NCBI RefSeq assembly: GCF_004114535.1
Contig: NZ_LBJC01000070.1
Coordinates: 1 to 35,539 of the forward strand
Direction: 5' to 3'
Length of the DNA: 35,539 bases
Source of the DNA: Bradyrhizobium nanningense
GTDB lineage: Bacteria > Pseudomonadota > Alphaproteobacteria > Rhizobiales > Xanthobacteraceae
This document shows positions 1 to 6,912 of this stretch, piece by piece (the first letter of the stretch is position 1; every line of letters begins with the position of its first letter). Made by a program: the position numbers and the translations under genes. A model generated the notes under the pieces. It was not told the origin of the DNA and did no database searches. It was given only the letters and a program-made list of their open reading frames with translations.

Positions 1-91
1 ACCGCAGACACTCGGCTATCGGCTATATCAGCCCGGTCGAGATGGAGCTAAAATCGGCTTGAACCCTGTCCACTTTTTTGGGGGAAGATCA
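1..91 (+). mobile_element. Right end of an IS3-family insertion sequence (partial)
   Basis: Only the distal end of the element is in the window. It holds the last codons of the transposase (separate entry), a short spacer, and an end sequence, tgtccacttttttggggga, at about 68-86. Read in reverse, this end gives TGATCTTCCCCCAAAAAAG followed by TGGACAGGG, which resembles the terminal inverted repeats of IS3-family elements (TG...CCCC-AAAA-GTGGACA). The outer boundary is placed at 91 because IS3 ends usually finish in CA. The 3-4 bp target duplication cannot be verified because the other end lies outside the window. Confidence 0.75.
3..62 (+). CDS. IS3-family transposase OrfB, C-terminal 19 residues
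   Basis: The frame from position 3 reads RRHSAIGYISPVEMELKSA and then TGA. The pattern R-R-x-S-A-x-G-Y-x-S-P-x-E is the well-known C-terminal tail of IS3-family DDE transposases (integrase core, rve). The rest of the catalytic domain lies upstream of the window. The stop codon sits a few bases before the terminal inverted repeat, as is usual for this family. No statement can be made on whether the element is intact. Confidence 0.85.
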   Translation, partial: RRHSAIGYISPVEMELKSA

Positions 92-712
92 GATCGGCCC
101 CGGCAGCGGCTTGTCGGCATCGAGCCGGAATTCGCCGAGCTTCGCGCCATTGCTCAAGGCGAGGATCACCTCGCTGTGCGCGCGCAGCTTGGCGGGCATG
201 AGATCGAACAGGCCGGCGTTGATGCCGACAATGGCGACCAGCGCCGAGCTCCGATTGACGTCCCTCAGCACGCCCAAGGCGTCGCCGCCGAACTGTTCGA
301 CGCGGAACAGTGAGAGCTTCTTGTCATGCGAGGGCAGCATGTCGCGGCGATCCGCCCATCCCTTGTCGAACTCGAGCGTCTCGGAATAGGCCGAGCAGAT
401 CACCGATCCGTCCGGATTGACGAGACGCACGTCCTTGATCGCCGAGCGCTGGTAAACATGGAGCCGGATGGCTTGCAGTGCTGCCGGCGCGCAGCTGGCG
501 AGATCGCGCTTGGCGAGTTCGTCGAGGCTGGCCGCGGCGAAATCGACAGCCAATTCGGAGCGGCGCAGAACGACCTCGGTCAGCTCGTTCAGTTGGTGCA
601 CCTGCTGGTGGCGAATGACGGCCTCTGCCGCAAAATGGCCCGCCAGCCCAAATGCCATCATGCTCGCAAGCACGAGCGCCACAAACGGAAGGTTCGGTCG
701 CTGCTGTCTCAT
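89..712 (-). pseudogene. CSS-domain sensor (probable c-di-GMP phosphodiesterase), truncated by the IS
   Basis: The 207-residue frame starts with an N-terminal membrane anchor (about residues 8-30, LPFVALVLASMMAFGLAGHF). A periplasmic region follows with paired cysteines in DLASCAPAAL and SVICSAYSE, the layout of the CSS-motif sensor domain (PF12792). In known proteins that domain is followed by a second membrane helix and a cytoplasmic EAL domain that hydrolyses cyclic di-GMP; such proteins are usually around 500 residues. Here the frame ends in PLPGPI and a TGA that falls in the terminal inverted repeat of the adjacent IS3 element. The second helix and EAL domain are therefore missing. The remaining part might still be secreted and anchored but cannot be an enzyme. 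The CSS identification rests on pattern recognition. The ATG at 712 lacks a strong ribosome-binding site. Confidence 0.65.
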
Positions 713-902
713 CCGGTCCGGGCGGAATTCAGGAGAGGCTAGGGACTGATCTTTGGGAATTATCTTTGGATTACCTTGGGAATTGATCCTAGCCAGCGAG
801 GGCTAAGATAGGGTTTAACGGCCGGACCGGCCCCGAAGGCCCTGATCCCAGCGGTTGCCTGACGATTGGTCTTGCGGCCTCGAGCATGGAAAGTTGAGCG
901 AT

Positions 903-1133
903 ATGACCAGAACGGTAACCCTCGTTGTCCTCGCGTTCGCCCTCGGTAGCTCCGCGGCTTCCGCCCAGGGGACCAAGGACAGGCCATCAGGCACTCAGCC
1001 CACCTCTGCGACCCGCAGCGGCACGGCTACGAATTCCGGGTCGGACACCATGGGGGGAGCGTTCAAGGGAACGGGGACGCCGAACTACGGAACCAGTCCC
1101 GGGATGGGTTCCCAGAAGAAGACGCACAACTAG
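903..1133 (+). CDS. Small secreted protein, AQG-KD type
   Basis: This 76-residue protein starts at ATG 903; the frame is open further upstream but only this start gives a clean signal peptide (MTRTVTLVVLAFALGSSAAS, cleavage expected around ASA-QG). The mature part begins QGTKDRPSG and is low-complexity, rich in Gly, Ser and Thr, with basic residues at the end (QKKTHN). No enzymatic motif is visible. The mature N-terminus resembles those of the proteins at 5117 and 5432, which suggests a small family of exported proteins. Function unknown; periplasmic or extracellular location is inferred. Confidence 0.6.
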   Translation: MTRTVTLVVLAFALGSSAASAQGTKDRPSGTQPTSATRSGTATNSGSDTMGGAFKGTGTPNYGTSPGMGSQKKTHN

Positions 1134-1306
1134 GTTGAAGGGCCGGACGGTCCGCTGCAATGCGGCCGTTCGAGGCTCTTGGAAAGAGTGTTGCGGCAGC
1201 CTCTCGGGGTGACCTGCTGGTCTCATCAGTGAGGCGTTCGTCATTCACCGCAACGCGGGAAGCCGTCCTGCGAGGCTCAAAGCGAGCACCGGCGCATTGC
1301 CGAACC

Positions 1307-1480
1307 TTACGTCTTCTTTCCCGTCTTCGACTTCAACGAAAGACCAAGCCGCAAAGCCATGCGCTTGATCGCATCCTGCGAGCGGCCGAGAAGTTTTGCC
1401 GCCTCTTCCAGCGAAGCCGAAGACTTGGCCAACTCCATGAGCCGGCGGTCTTCCTTGAACGACCAGGGCTTGCGCGCCAT
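1307..1480 (-). CDS. Small SANT/Myb-like helix-turn-helix protein
   Basis: A 57-residue protein beginning MARKPWSFKEDRRLMELAKS. Trp6, the acidic/basic first helix and the later segment SLEEAAKLLGRSQDAIKRMALRLGL fit the three-helix layout of Myb/SANT-like DNA-binding modules: W-[ST]-xx-E-D-xx-L, then A-x-x-L-G-R-[ST]-x-x-A-[IV]-xx-[RK]. The tail is basic (SLKSKTGKKT). It is probably a small DNA-binding regulator, or a protein that borrows this fold. The frame extends 17 codons upstream, but the internal ATG at 1480 begins exactly where the recognisable domain starts. The gene stands alone, with no obvious target. Confidence 0.65.
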   Translation of the reverse strand: MARKPWSFKEDRRLMELAKSSASLEEAAKLLGRSQDAIKRMALRLGLSLKSKTGKKT

Positions 1481-1915
1481 AACCGAAATGATCCTCTGTC
1501 GACACAATGACAAAGCCGCCAAGCGACCCATGTTCGCTCGACGGCTTTGCTTGGGTGGGGCCAGGCTTGGGGGAGCCCGGTGCGAAGATGGATATGCGAT
1601 CGGTGAGACTTCGCAACAAACAACGCGGATTAAGCTAACCGCTCAACCTTACCGCGACAAAATCGGCGCGCGAGGTACCGTGTAACCACGGTGAACGAGG
1701 GTTCATGGTGTCGGCGTGTCGAGTTCTGGTAAAGAGAACTGGAGCCTCTTCACCGCGCCTCGGGCCCTCACGTGCCGACCAATCGTCAAGCACCACGTTG
1801 CACAAACTTCATCTTCGTCTGACAAAAGTTTCGGCGCTGCCGATCTTGAAGTCGGCGCAACGAAAAGATGAAATGAGCGCGGGAGGAACGTTCCGGCAAA
1901 CGTGGGACATTCCAA
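1481..1915. other. Gene-free stretch with an imperfect hairpin
   Basis: No convincing gene was found in about 435 bases; the open frames here have no signal, motif or ribosome-binding site. The one structure seen is an imperfect 15-bp inverted repeat at 1512-1526 and 1534-1548 (aaagccgccaagcga against tcgctcgacggcttt, two mismatches, 7-nt loop). It lies upstream of the SANT-like gene and is not followed by a clear T-run, so its role is unclear. The stretch probably contains the promoters of the genes on either side. Confidence 0.4.
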
Positions 1916-2080
1916 ATGTTGGCTGTTTTGGTCTTGATTTCGATTTTTGCAGCGGGCTTTGGCTGCGGCTATGGTGTAAGGGCATGGCGCTCGCGGAGGC
2001 GATCGGAGCGATATCGTCTTTACGCGCCCTATACCCCGGCCTCGATGGAGACCAGTCGAACCCAGTCGCCACTATCGTAG
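1916..2080 (+). CDS. Small single-pass membrane protein
   Basis: A 54-residue frame with one strong hydrophobic helix at the N-terminus (MLAVLVLISIFAAGFGCGYG, residues 1-20), then a basic stretch (VRAWRSRRRSERYRLYAPY) and a polar tail. The hydrophobic-then-arginine layout predicts an inner-membrane anchor with a cytoplasmic basic tail. It is supported by composition and codon use only; the ribosome-binding site is weak (gtggga about 9 bases upstream). Function unknown. A longer overlapping frame (1705-2118) has no protein-like features. Confidence 0.5.
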   Translation: MLAVLVLISIFAAGFGCGYGVRAWRSRRRSERYRLYAPYTPASMETSRTQSPLS

Positions 2081-2244
2081 ACGACGCGCCCAACTCGACA
2101 GTGGCGAAATCGAAGTAACCATGTGCGGTTAGGTTAACGGGGCACCGTCCTTGAGCGCTTCGGAAAGGCAGCCTAAGACGAAACAATTGATGGCGAACGT
2201 TTGGCCGCCTTTATTTTCATTTCCGGGCGCGCAGGTTGGTATAG

Positions 2245-2379
2245 ATGGCGTTTCTCATTGCGTTGCTGGGCGTGACGATCTGCGCCCTCATTTTGATTGC
2301 GTTTGTTTGTAGCTATGGCCGGCATCTGAAAGATCTTCCAGGTCCCTGGATCATGAACGAGGGTCGTTCAAATGATTGA
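2245..2379 (+). CDS. Very small membrane protein, coupled to the next gene
   Basis: A 44-residue frame reading MAFLIALLGVTICALILIAF and then a short polar tail ending GRSND. Residues 2-23 form one transmembrane helix. The stop codon overlaps the start of the following gene by eight bases (ATGATTGA), which points to translational coupling and supports both frames as real. No domain is recognised; function unknown. Confidence 0.5.
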   Translation: MAFLIALLGVTICALILIAFVCSYGRHLKDLPGPWIMNEGRSND

Positions 2380-2662
2380 TCAACGGCACAACGCACCCCG
2401 CAGGTATTTCGTTGACGCGCAAGGGCATCGCGTTCTGATCGGCCTTTCGCTGGAGGAGACGGCGGAGTTCGAAGCGCTGGATCTGGCGCCGACGGAGACG
2501 ATGCAGGTTGTGGCCGAAACCGGCATGGGCAAGCGAGCGGGTGCGGGTGACGACGTTCGGTGGTTCGAGCTCTATTCCAAGCACGAAGGAGCCTGGCGGG
2601 CGTGGATCGCACGAAGCCAGGCGGAGCGGACGCAGGATTTAGGCTTTGTTAACTATGTCTGA
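2372..2662 (+). CDS. Small soluble protein of unknown function
   Basis: A 96-residue protein without signal peptide or membrane segment. It begins MIDQRHNAPRRYFVDAQGHR, with an acidic middle (LSLEETAEFEALD) and a Trp-rich C-terminal half (RWFELYSKHEGAWRAWIA). Its start overlaps the end of the 44-residue membrane protein upstream, so the two are probably co-expressed and may work together. No family is recognised. Confidence 0.6.
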   Translation: MIDQRHNAPRRYFVDAQGHRVLIGLSLEETAEFEALDLAPTETMQVVAETGMGKRAGAGDDVRWFELYSKHEGAWRAWIARSQAERTQDLGFVNYV

Positions 2663-2695
2663 CCGATGGTAGCCGCCTAGATCTCGAAAGTGGGG

Positions 2696-3121
2696 ATGGC
2701 CCAAATGTTTCAGCTGTTCCTGAGAGCGCGCGCACACAATCTTCTCGGCTCGCGCCGCGAGGACAAAGGTTTCAAGGCCCGCTCCGTCGAGCGTGACGCG
2801 GAGACCGACCGCGTGCGGATCGGTGCCGTCCTGGCGGCGATCGAAACGGCATTGCAGGAGGCGGAGAGGGAGCAGGCCGGCCTCAACCGGCGTGTCGATG
2901 ACGCGCTTGCGCGTGCATCCGTCACCTTTGGAAACGGCACCGACGAGTATCTTGAGCGTGAGCCGCTCGACAATCATCACCAGGATCTCTTTGCGGCCGA
3001 CATCTCCAATGGCCAGCGCCGGCTCAAGGAATTGGCGATTAGCATCGCGCACTTGAAGTTCGTCAAGACCGCAATGCTCACGCGCTTTCCCGATTTCAAG
3101 CCACCGCAGCTCAACAGCTAG
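2696..3121 (+). CDS. Helical soluble protein of unknown function
   Basis: A 141-residue protein beginning MAQMFQLFLRARAHNLLGSR (a GTG two codons upstream is an alternative start). The middle is strongly helical and charged, with heptad-like spacing (AVLAAIETALQEAEREQAGL, then a segment starting NRRVDDALARA), suggesting a short coiled coil. The C-terminal third (NGQRRLKELAISIAHLKFVK) is again helical. No signal peptide or catalytic motif is seen. It is possibly in the same transcript as the two small genes just upstream. Function unknown. Confidence 0.6.
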   Translation: MAQMFQLFLRARAHNLLGSRREDKGFKARSVERDAETDRVRIGAVLAAIETALQEAEREQAGLNRRVDDALARASVTFGNGTDEYLEREPLDNHHQDLFAADISNGQRRLKELAISIAHLKFVKTAMLTRFPDFKPPQLNS

Positions 3122-3146
3122 TATTGCGAGCGGCGCGCGCTGCGGC

Positions 3147-3276
3147 CATCCTTCGAGACGCCCGCTTGAGGCGGGCTCCTCAGGATGAGGACCGAGTGCG
3201 TTGCGCCGGTCCGACAAGCACGGATGCCGCTTAGCCTCATCCTGAGGAGGCGCGTAAGCGCCGTCTCGAAGGACGA
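3147..3276. repeat. Palindromic dispersed repeat (nested inverted repeats)
   Basis: The outer arms are catccttcgagacg (from 3148) and its near-complement cgtctcgaaggacg (about 3262-3275). The inner arms are ctcctcaggatgagg (3176-3190) and cctcatcctgaggag (3235-3249). Each half also carries its own small hairpin: cccgcttgaggcggg (3161-3175) and ggcgcgtaagcgcc (about 3249-3262). This nested layout matches an intergenic palindromic repeat that I recognise from Bradyrhizobium and Rhodopseudomonas genomes. It has no coding content. Only one copy is present in this window. Confidence 0.75.
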
Positions 3277-3431
3277 GGCGTGTGCTCAGGCCGCAGTCAA
3301 AAGTCATATGCCATACCCCAGCCGCTCACAGGGCGGACGGCGTGACAATTCGGCGTCGCTTTGCGGTTTGGCGCCTCGATCCTTTTTGCTATGGTTCCGG
3401 CAAGCGTTCACGGTTTGAAGGAACAACAAAG

Positions 3432-3710
3432 GTGCCGGTCAGAAAGATGCGAAGATTGGTTGGATTGGCATGCGTGTTGACACTGGCTGCGCCGGCGACG
3501 GCGTCGGCCATTACCGCCGAAGTGGCGCGCGCATGCGATGCGGCGGTCGCTAAGGCCTTTCCGCCGAAGCAGATTGGGAATCCCGCGGCCGGGAGCGCCA
3601 AGGGAACGGCCAAGGATCGGCGCGAATACTTCGAGAAATGCGTCGCCAACAACGGCAAGGTTGATGATGCGCCGGCAGAGGCGCCCAAGGACAGCAAGCC
3701 GTCAAAATGA
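3432..3710 (+). CDS. Small secreted Cys-pair protein
   Basis: A GTG start at 3432 is preceded by aaggaac at good distance; ATG 3447 is an alternative. The product has a signal peptide (about MRRLVGLACVLTLAAPATAS-A) and a mature part with two cysteines in ARACDAAVAKAF and YFEKCVANNG, then a charged Pro/Lys tail. The spacing C-xx-A...G-xx-xx-R-xx-F-xx-C is loosely like PsiF-type repeats, but the match is too weak to name. It is probably periplasmic with one disulfide. It converges with the next gene, with 10 bases between the stops. Confidence 0.6.
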   Translation: MPVRKMRRLVGLACVLTLAAPATASAITAEVARACDAAVAKAFPPKQIGNPAAGSAKGTAKDRREYFEKCVANNGKVDDAPAEAPKDSKPSK

Positions 3711-3720
3711 GGAATCGGAG

Positions 3721-4935
3721 CTAGCGTCGCGGCGGCGGACAGGGCGAGTAGAACGCGCCGTTCGCCGCATTGATGCGTTCGACGCATTGATTGGGATCGG
3801 TGACCGTTCCGGCCACCGTGAAGTCGTAGCCCATGCCCTTGATCACCACGACGTAGCGGCCGGGAGCGAGCGTAAAGCCGTCCTGCTCCGGTTGCAGCAA
3901 CAGCATTCTCGGCTGGTCGTCGACCGGACCTACCTTGTAGGGGTAGGACATGCTGCGGATAACCCAGGAATCGCCGGCGCTGACCATGGAGGCCTTCCCG
4001 CTGGCATCGACGCCCATGGCTCGCGAGACTTTCGCGACGACCCGAACTTCGGTCCCGCTTGCATCGACGCCTCCGTCGGGCCTGAACACGATGAACTTGA
4101 CGTCGCCGTCCATCAACGTGGTCGCGCTCGGCGTGGTGATGGCCGCCGAGATCGCGACGCGGCGGTCCGGAATCTTGCCCGGCACCGACTTCAGCTCATA
4201 AAGCTGGCCCTCGCTCAAGGCGTAGACTCCGAACGTCGTCGGTAGAGGCATCGAGGGTTGTGCGGCTTGCGCCGGCTCTTTCTGACTATCCGGCGGCCGT
4301 TCAACAGCCTCGCCGACCGCTGGAGGCGGGCTGGCGCTCGGCTGAGATGCCGGACTGTTCGGTGCTCGCTCGGGCTGCGGCGCCATCTGCGACGATGCGG
4401 TCAGTTGCGACCTCAGCCGAGGCCAATAGACAGCCACGCTCGCGCCCGCGCCAATGAGCAGGAGAATGACCGCCAATCGAACCAGAAGGGTGAAGGCGCT
4501 GCCGCGCTTGGGCTGATCGGGCGATCGCGGCGATGCCAGGGGACGGCGCGGTGCTGCGGTGTCCTTCACCGTCGGCGTCGCAGCGGGCGGCGACGGAACG
4601 AGTGCGGGAGCGGGGGCAGGGACCGGCGGGGGCACCGGAACGGCGGTTGCCGCCGCAGCATCTTGCGGTTCCGACGCGGCGCTCCGCGCGAAGGAACGCT
4701 CGACCTCCTTGATGGCGCTTTCGAGGACTTGCTGAAGCTCGCGGGATTCCCGCGCCTCGGCGTGCGTGAATTGCTCCAGAAGCTTGACGCGCGCCAGCTC
4801 ATAGACGATCTCCCGCATCTGCGGGGGATCGTCGGATACGGCGCGGATTCGGCTCGACAGGAGACGGATAAAGCCGGCTTTAATCTGTTGCGTCGAGGGG
4901 GCGTTTGCCGCAGTTTCACCGGAGTCGGTCATCAA
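3721..4935 (-). CDS. Proline-rich single-pass membrane protein
   Basis: A 404-residue protein. Residues 1-85 are soluble and helical (LSSRIRAVSDDPPQMREIVY, LQQVLESAIKEVERSF). Residues 90-145 form an Ala/Pro-rich linker (VPVPPPVPAPAPALVPSPPA). One transmembrane helix lies at about 149-171 (LVRLAVILLLIGAGASVAVY). A second Pro-rich stretch (185-225) leads to a C-terminal domain of about 170 residues, probably periplasmic, beginning LPTTFGVYALSEGQLYELKS. This topology (cytoplasmic helical domain, linker, membrane helix, periplasmic beta-like domain) suggests an envelope sensor or scaffold. No family is recognised. Start is at the first of two adjacent ATGs. Confidence 0.8.
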   Translation of the reverse strand: MMTDSGETAANAPSTQQIKAGFIRLLSSRIRAVSDDPPQMREIVYELARVKLLEQFTHAEARESRELQQVLESAIKEVERSFARSAASEPQDAAAATAVPVPPPVPAPAPALVPSPPAATPTVKDTAAPRRPLASPRSPDQPKRGSAFTLLVRLAVILLLIGAGASVAVYWPRLRSQLTASSQMAPQPERAPNSPASQPSASPPPAVGEAVERPPDSQKEPAQAAQPSMPLPTTFGVYALSEGQLYELKSVPGKIPDRRVAISAAITTPSATTLMDGDVKFIVFRPDGGVDASGTEVRVVAKVSRAMGVDASGKASMVSAGDSWVIRSMSYPYKVGPVDDQPRMLLLQPEQDGFTLAPGRYVVVIKGMGYDFTVAGTVTDPNQCVERINAANGAFYSPCPPPRR

Positions 4936-5116
4936 GGCGGATCAAGTAGCCCGGATGACGCCATTTCGCTAGGTTTTTCCGCCTTGGACGTCGCGCCCGA
5001 GGCCGCTGTCCCGCTGATTGCCGGATCTGCCAAAGCCCCTCTCGATCTTCGAAGATGCTTGCTTTTAGGGGAAAACCTGTGACATTTCGCGGAGCTCCTC
5101 TTTCTGGTGTTCGACC

Positions 5117-5362
5117 ATGCGCGGCCTTCTAGCAGTCCTCTCGGTGTTAACGTTCCTGGCTTCGCCTGCCGTTGCGCAAGGGGTCAAGGATCAGGCCAAC
5201 ACCACGAGCTCCAGCATCATCACGACGCCCACGAAGAAGGCGCAGACCAGTCAGACGGCGTCGCGGCCGACCGCCGTTCGAAACCTTTCAGGCAGCCTGC
5301 CCGCTGGAAAGTCGGCCCAGGGCGTCTGGCGTGATGGCAAGCTGGTCGCCGTTCCCCGCTGA
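5117..5362 (+). CDS. Small secreted protein, AQGVKD type
   Basis: An 81-residue protein with a clear signal peptide (MRGLLAVLSVLTFLASPAVA-QG). The mature part starts QGVKDQANTTSS, is rich in Ser and Thr, and ends GVWRDGKLVAVPR. The mature N-terminus matches the pattern of its neighbours at 903 and 5432. No enzymatic motif is visible. Periplasmic or extracellular role unknown. Confidence 0.6.
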   Translation: MRGLLAVLSVLTFLASPAVAQGVKDQANTTSSSIITTPTKKAQTSQTASRPTAVRNLSGSLPAGKSAQGVWRDGKLVAVPR

Positions 5363-5431
5363 GGCCGCCACCCAACGAACCGTGAAGGAACGGTGATCGC
5401 CTCCCTGACGTTCTTGCTCGGGAGATATCGT

Positions 5432-5674
5432 ATGAAACGACCAGTCCTGATCGCAATCGCGTTGCTTGTGCCGGCCGCTGCCTGGGCCCAGGGCGTCAAT
5501 GACCCCTCGACGCCCAACCGCAACGTGACCATCGTCAATCCGTCGCAGCCTGCGCCACCCAATGCGACGCCCAATATCCCGAGCCGGATCGAGCCGCCCA
5601 TAACGACCGGCGGCGGACGTGCGCGGCCGTACTACGGGAATAGAACCCGGGGCAGCGGGACGAGCCGCCGCTAA
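5432..5674 (+). CDS. Small secreted protein, AQGVND type
   Basis: An 80-residue protein. ATG 5432 is chosen because gggagatatcgt gives a ribosome-binding site at good distance and the signal peptide begins there (MKRPVLIAIALLVPAAAWAQ). The mature part begins QGVNDPSTPNRN, is Pro/Asn-rich in the middle (PSQPAPPNATPNIPSR) and basic with Gly/Arg/Tyr at the end. It lies 69 bases after the related gene at 5117 on the same strand, so the pair may be one transcript. Function unknown. Confidence 0.65.
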   Translation: MKRPVLIAIALLVPAAAWAQGVNDPSTPNRNVTIVNPSQPAPPNATPNIPSRIEPPITTGGGRARPYYGNRTRGSGTSRR

Positions 5675-5711
5675 GGCGCGCCGCCCATCTTCGGTCGCGT
5701 TGTAAGCCAAG

Positions 5712-6089
5712 CTATTGCGGGTTGACCTCGACCTCCAGGGTCGAGGTCCCTGCATGGTGTCCGTTCTTACCCGAGATCAGCAGTGTGAACTTGTCGGTGC
5801 CGCGCGTCTGGTTCTCGGCCGAATAGCGGAAACCGGAGCCGACCACGGCCAATTGTCCCCGTGATGGTCCGCTGACGACCGACACGTTGAAAATCTGCAT
5901 GTACGACCAGCGCAGGCCCTGGATGCACTCCGCACCAGGCGCGATCGACATCGTCCATTTCACCGTATCGTTCGAGAAAGCGAACGGCGTCCGCTCCTTG
6001 ATGCAGAGCGGGCTGGCATGCGCCGCGCGGCCGGCCGCCGCGGAGGCCGCGACGGCAACAGCCAACAACAATACCGGTCTTGCACGCAT
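5712..6089 (-). CDS. Secreted beta-rich protein
   Basis: A 125-residue protein. ATG 6089 is preferred over TTG 6098 because ggag lies 9 bases upstream of it. A signal peptide (MRARPVLLLAVAVAASAAAG) is followed by a domain with two cysteines (SPLCIKERTPF and GAECIQGLRW) and alternating hydrophobic strands ending TDKFTLLISGKNG and TSTLEVEVNPQ. The last third looks like an Ig/cadherin-type beta-sandwich edge (SRGQLAVVGSGFRYSAE). It probably folds as a single disulfide-bonded beta domain in the periplasm. Function unknown. Confidence 0.65.
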   Translation of the reverse strand: MRARPVLLLAVAVAASAAAGRAAHASPLCIKERTPFAFSNDTVKWTMSIAPGAECIQGLRWSYMQIFNVSVVSGPSRGQLAVVGSGFRYSAENQTRGTDKFTLLISGKNGHHAGTSTLEVEVNPQ

Positions 6090-6461
6090 GCTCGGCAACT
6101 CCGCGGGTGGATGCCAAAAACAATAGCAGCGATGATCTAGCGATGTCTTGGAATGCAGCAGGGTTGTCCGCTCCGACGCGCATCTCGGATACAGCAGTCA
6201 TCCGTCGGTGTAGGTCGGAACGATACCATTCTGCCCCCGTTTTGCCCGCCGGGTCAATTTGCATTTCGGAAAATTCGTAAGTTATTGATTTGGCTGGGGC
6301 CGTGTATGGGGTTGTTTTTCGATTTTTGATGGGACGGGATCTCCAAAGCCCCCGAGGGCCAATGCAGCTCATTGACGAATCCAGCTTCTTGCAATTGGGA
6401 ACCTTATAAGCTGAACTTGTAACGGCCTCTGGCTGCTGTTGGCCTACTTGGAGTCATCGGA
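6090..6461. other. Gene-free divergent intergenic stretch
   Basis: The 372 bases separate two divergent secreted-protein genes. Part of it is relatively A+T-rich (about 6250-6340, including gttatt and ttttcgatttttg). I saw no repeat, RNA gene or terminator. It presumably carries both promoters; I cannot place them reliably. Confidence 0.35.
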
Positions 6462-6911
6462 GTGCAATCAACTCGCGGGAATTCGCTGTCAGATCGCCTG
6501 ATGCTTGGGGGTGCGCCGGTCAAGGCGATCTTGGCCGCCGCTGTCGGACTCGCCGTCGCTGTTGCCTGTCCGCTCCCATGTCGTGCTCAGAGCGACCCGG
6601 AGCCCGCACTCAGCGACTATCTTCCCCCAAAGGAGCCGGAAGTCTCGCGCGACGAATGGCGGCAGCGGATCGAGGACGCGCGGCGCCGCGCCAAGGACGT
6701 CTCGCGCGAGCGGCGCGAGCATCCCGAGCTCTACAAGCCGGTCCCGGAAGATCCGGACCTCGTCGCGACCGAACGTCTGCTCCGCGACGACAGTCTGCAG
6801 CAAGGCGACATCGTCACGACCAAGAAGGGCATGTTTGTCTACCAGGGGCGATCCGAGCAACCGCGCCGCGATCAGGATTTCGTGCCGGTCAACCCGAAAT
6901 CGGTTCGCTGA
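6462..6911 (+). CDS. Secreted charged protein of unknown function
   Basis: A 149-residue protein starting at GTG 6462, with ggag eight bases upstream. ATG 6501 (MLGGAPVKAILAAAVGLAVA) is an alternative. The hydrophobic segment at residues 19-42 ends in a typical cleavage site (CRA-QS). The mature part is highly charged and helical (WRQRIEDARRRAKDVSRERR), then EHPELYKPVPEDPDL, and ends in a short strand-rich segment (DIVTTKKGMFVYQGR). No known domain was recognised. Likely periplasmic. Confidence 0.65.
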   Translation: MQSTRGNSLSDRLMLGGAPVKAILAAAVGLAVAVACPLPCRAQSDPEPALSDYLPPKEPEVSRDEWRQRIEDARRRAKDVSRERREHPELYKPVPEDPDLVATERLLRDDSLQQGDIVTTKKGMFVYQGRSEQPRRDQDFVPVNPKSVR

Positions 6912-6912
6912 G

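Noticed and set aside
3538..5082. Two long plus-strand frames opposite the proline-rich membrane protein
   Set aside because: Arg/Ala-rich shadow translations; the minus-strand protein has a sensible helix-linker-membrane layout.
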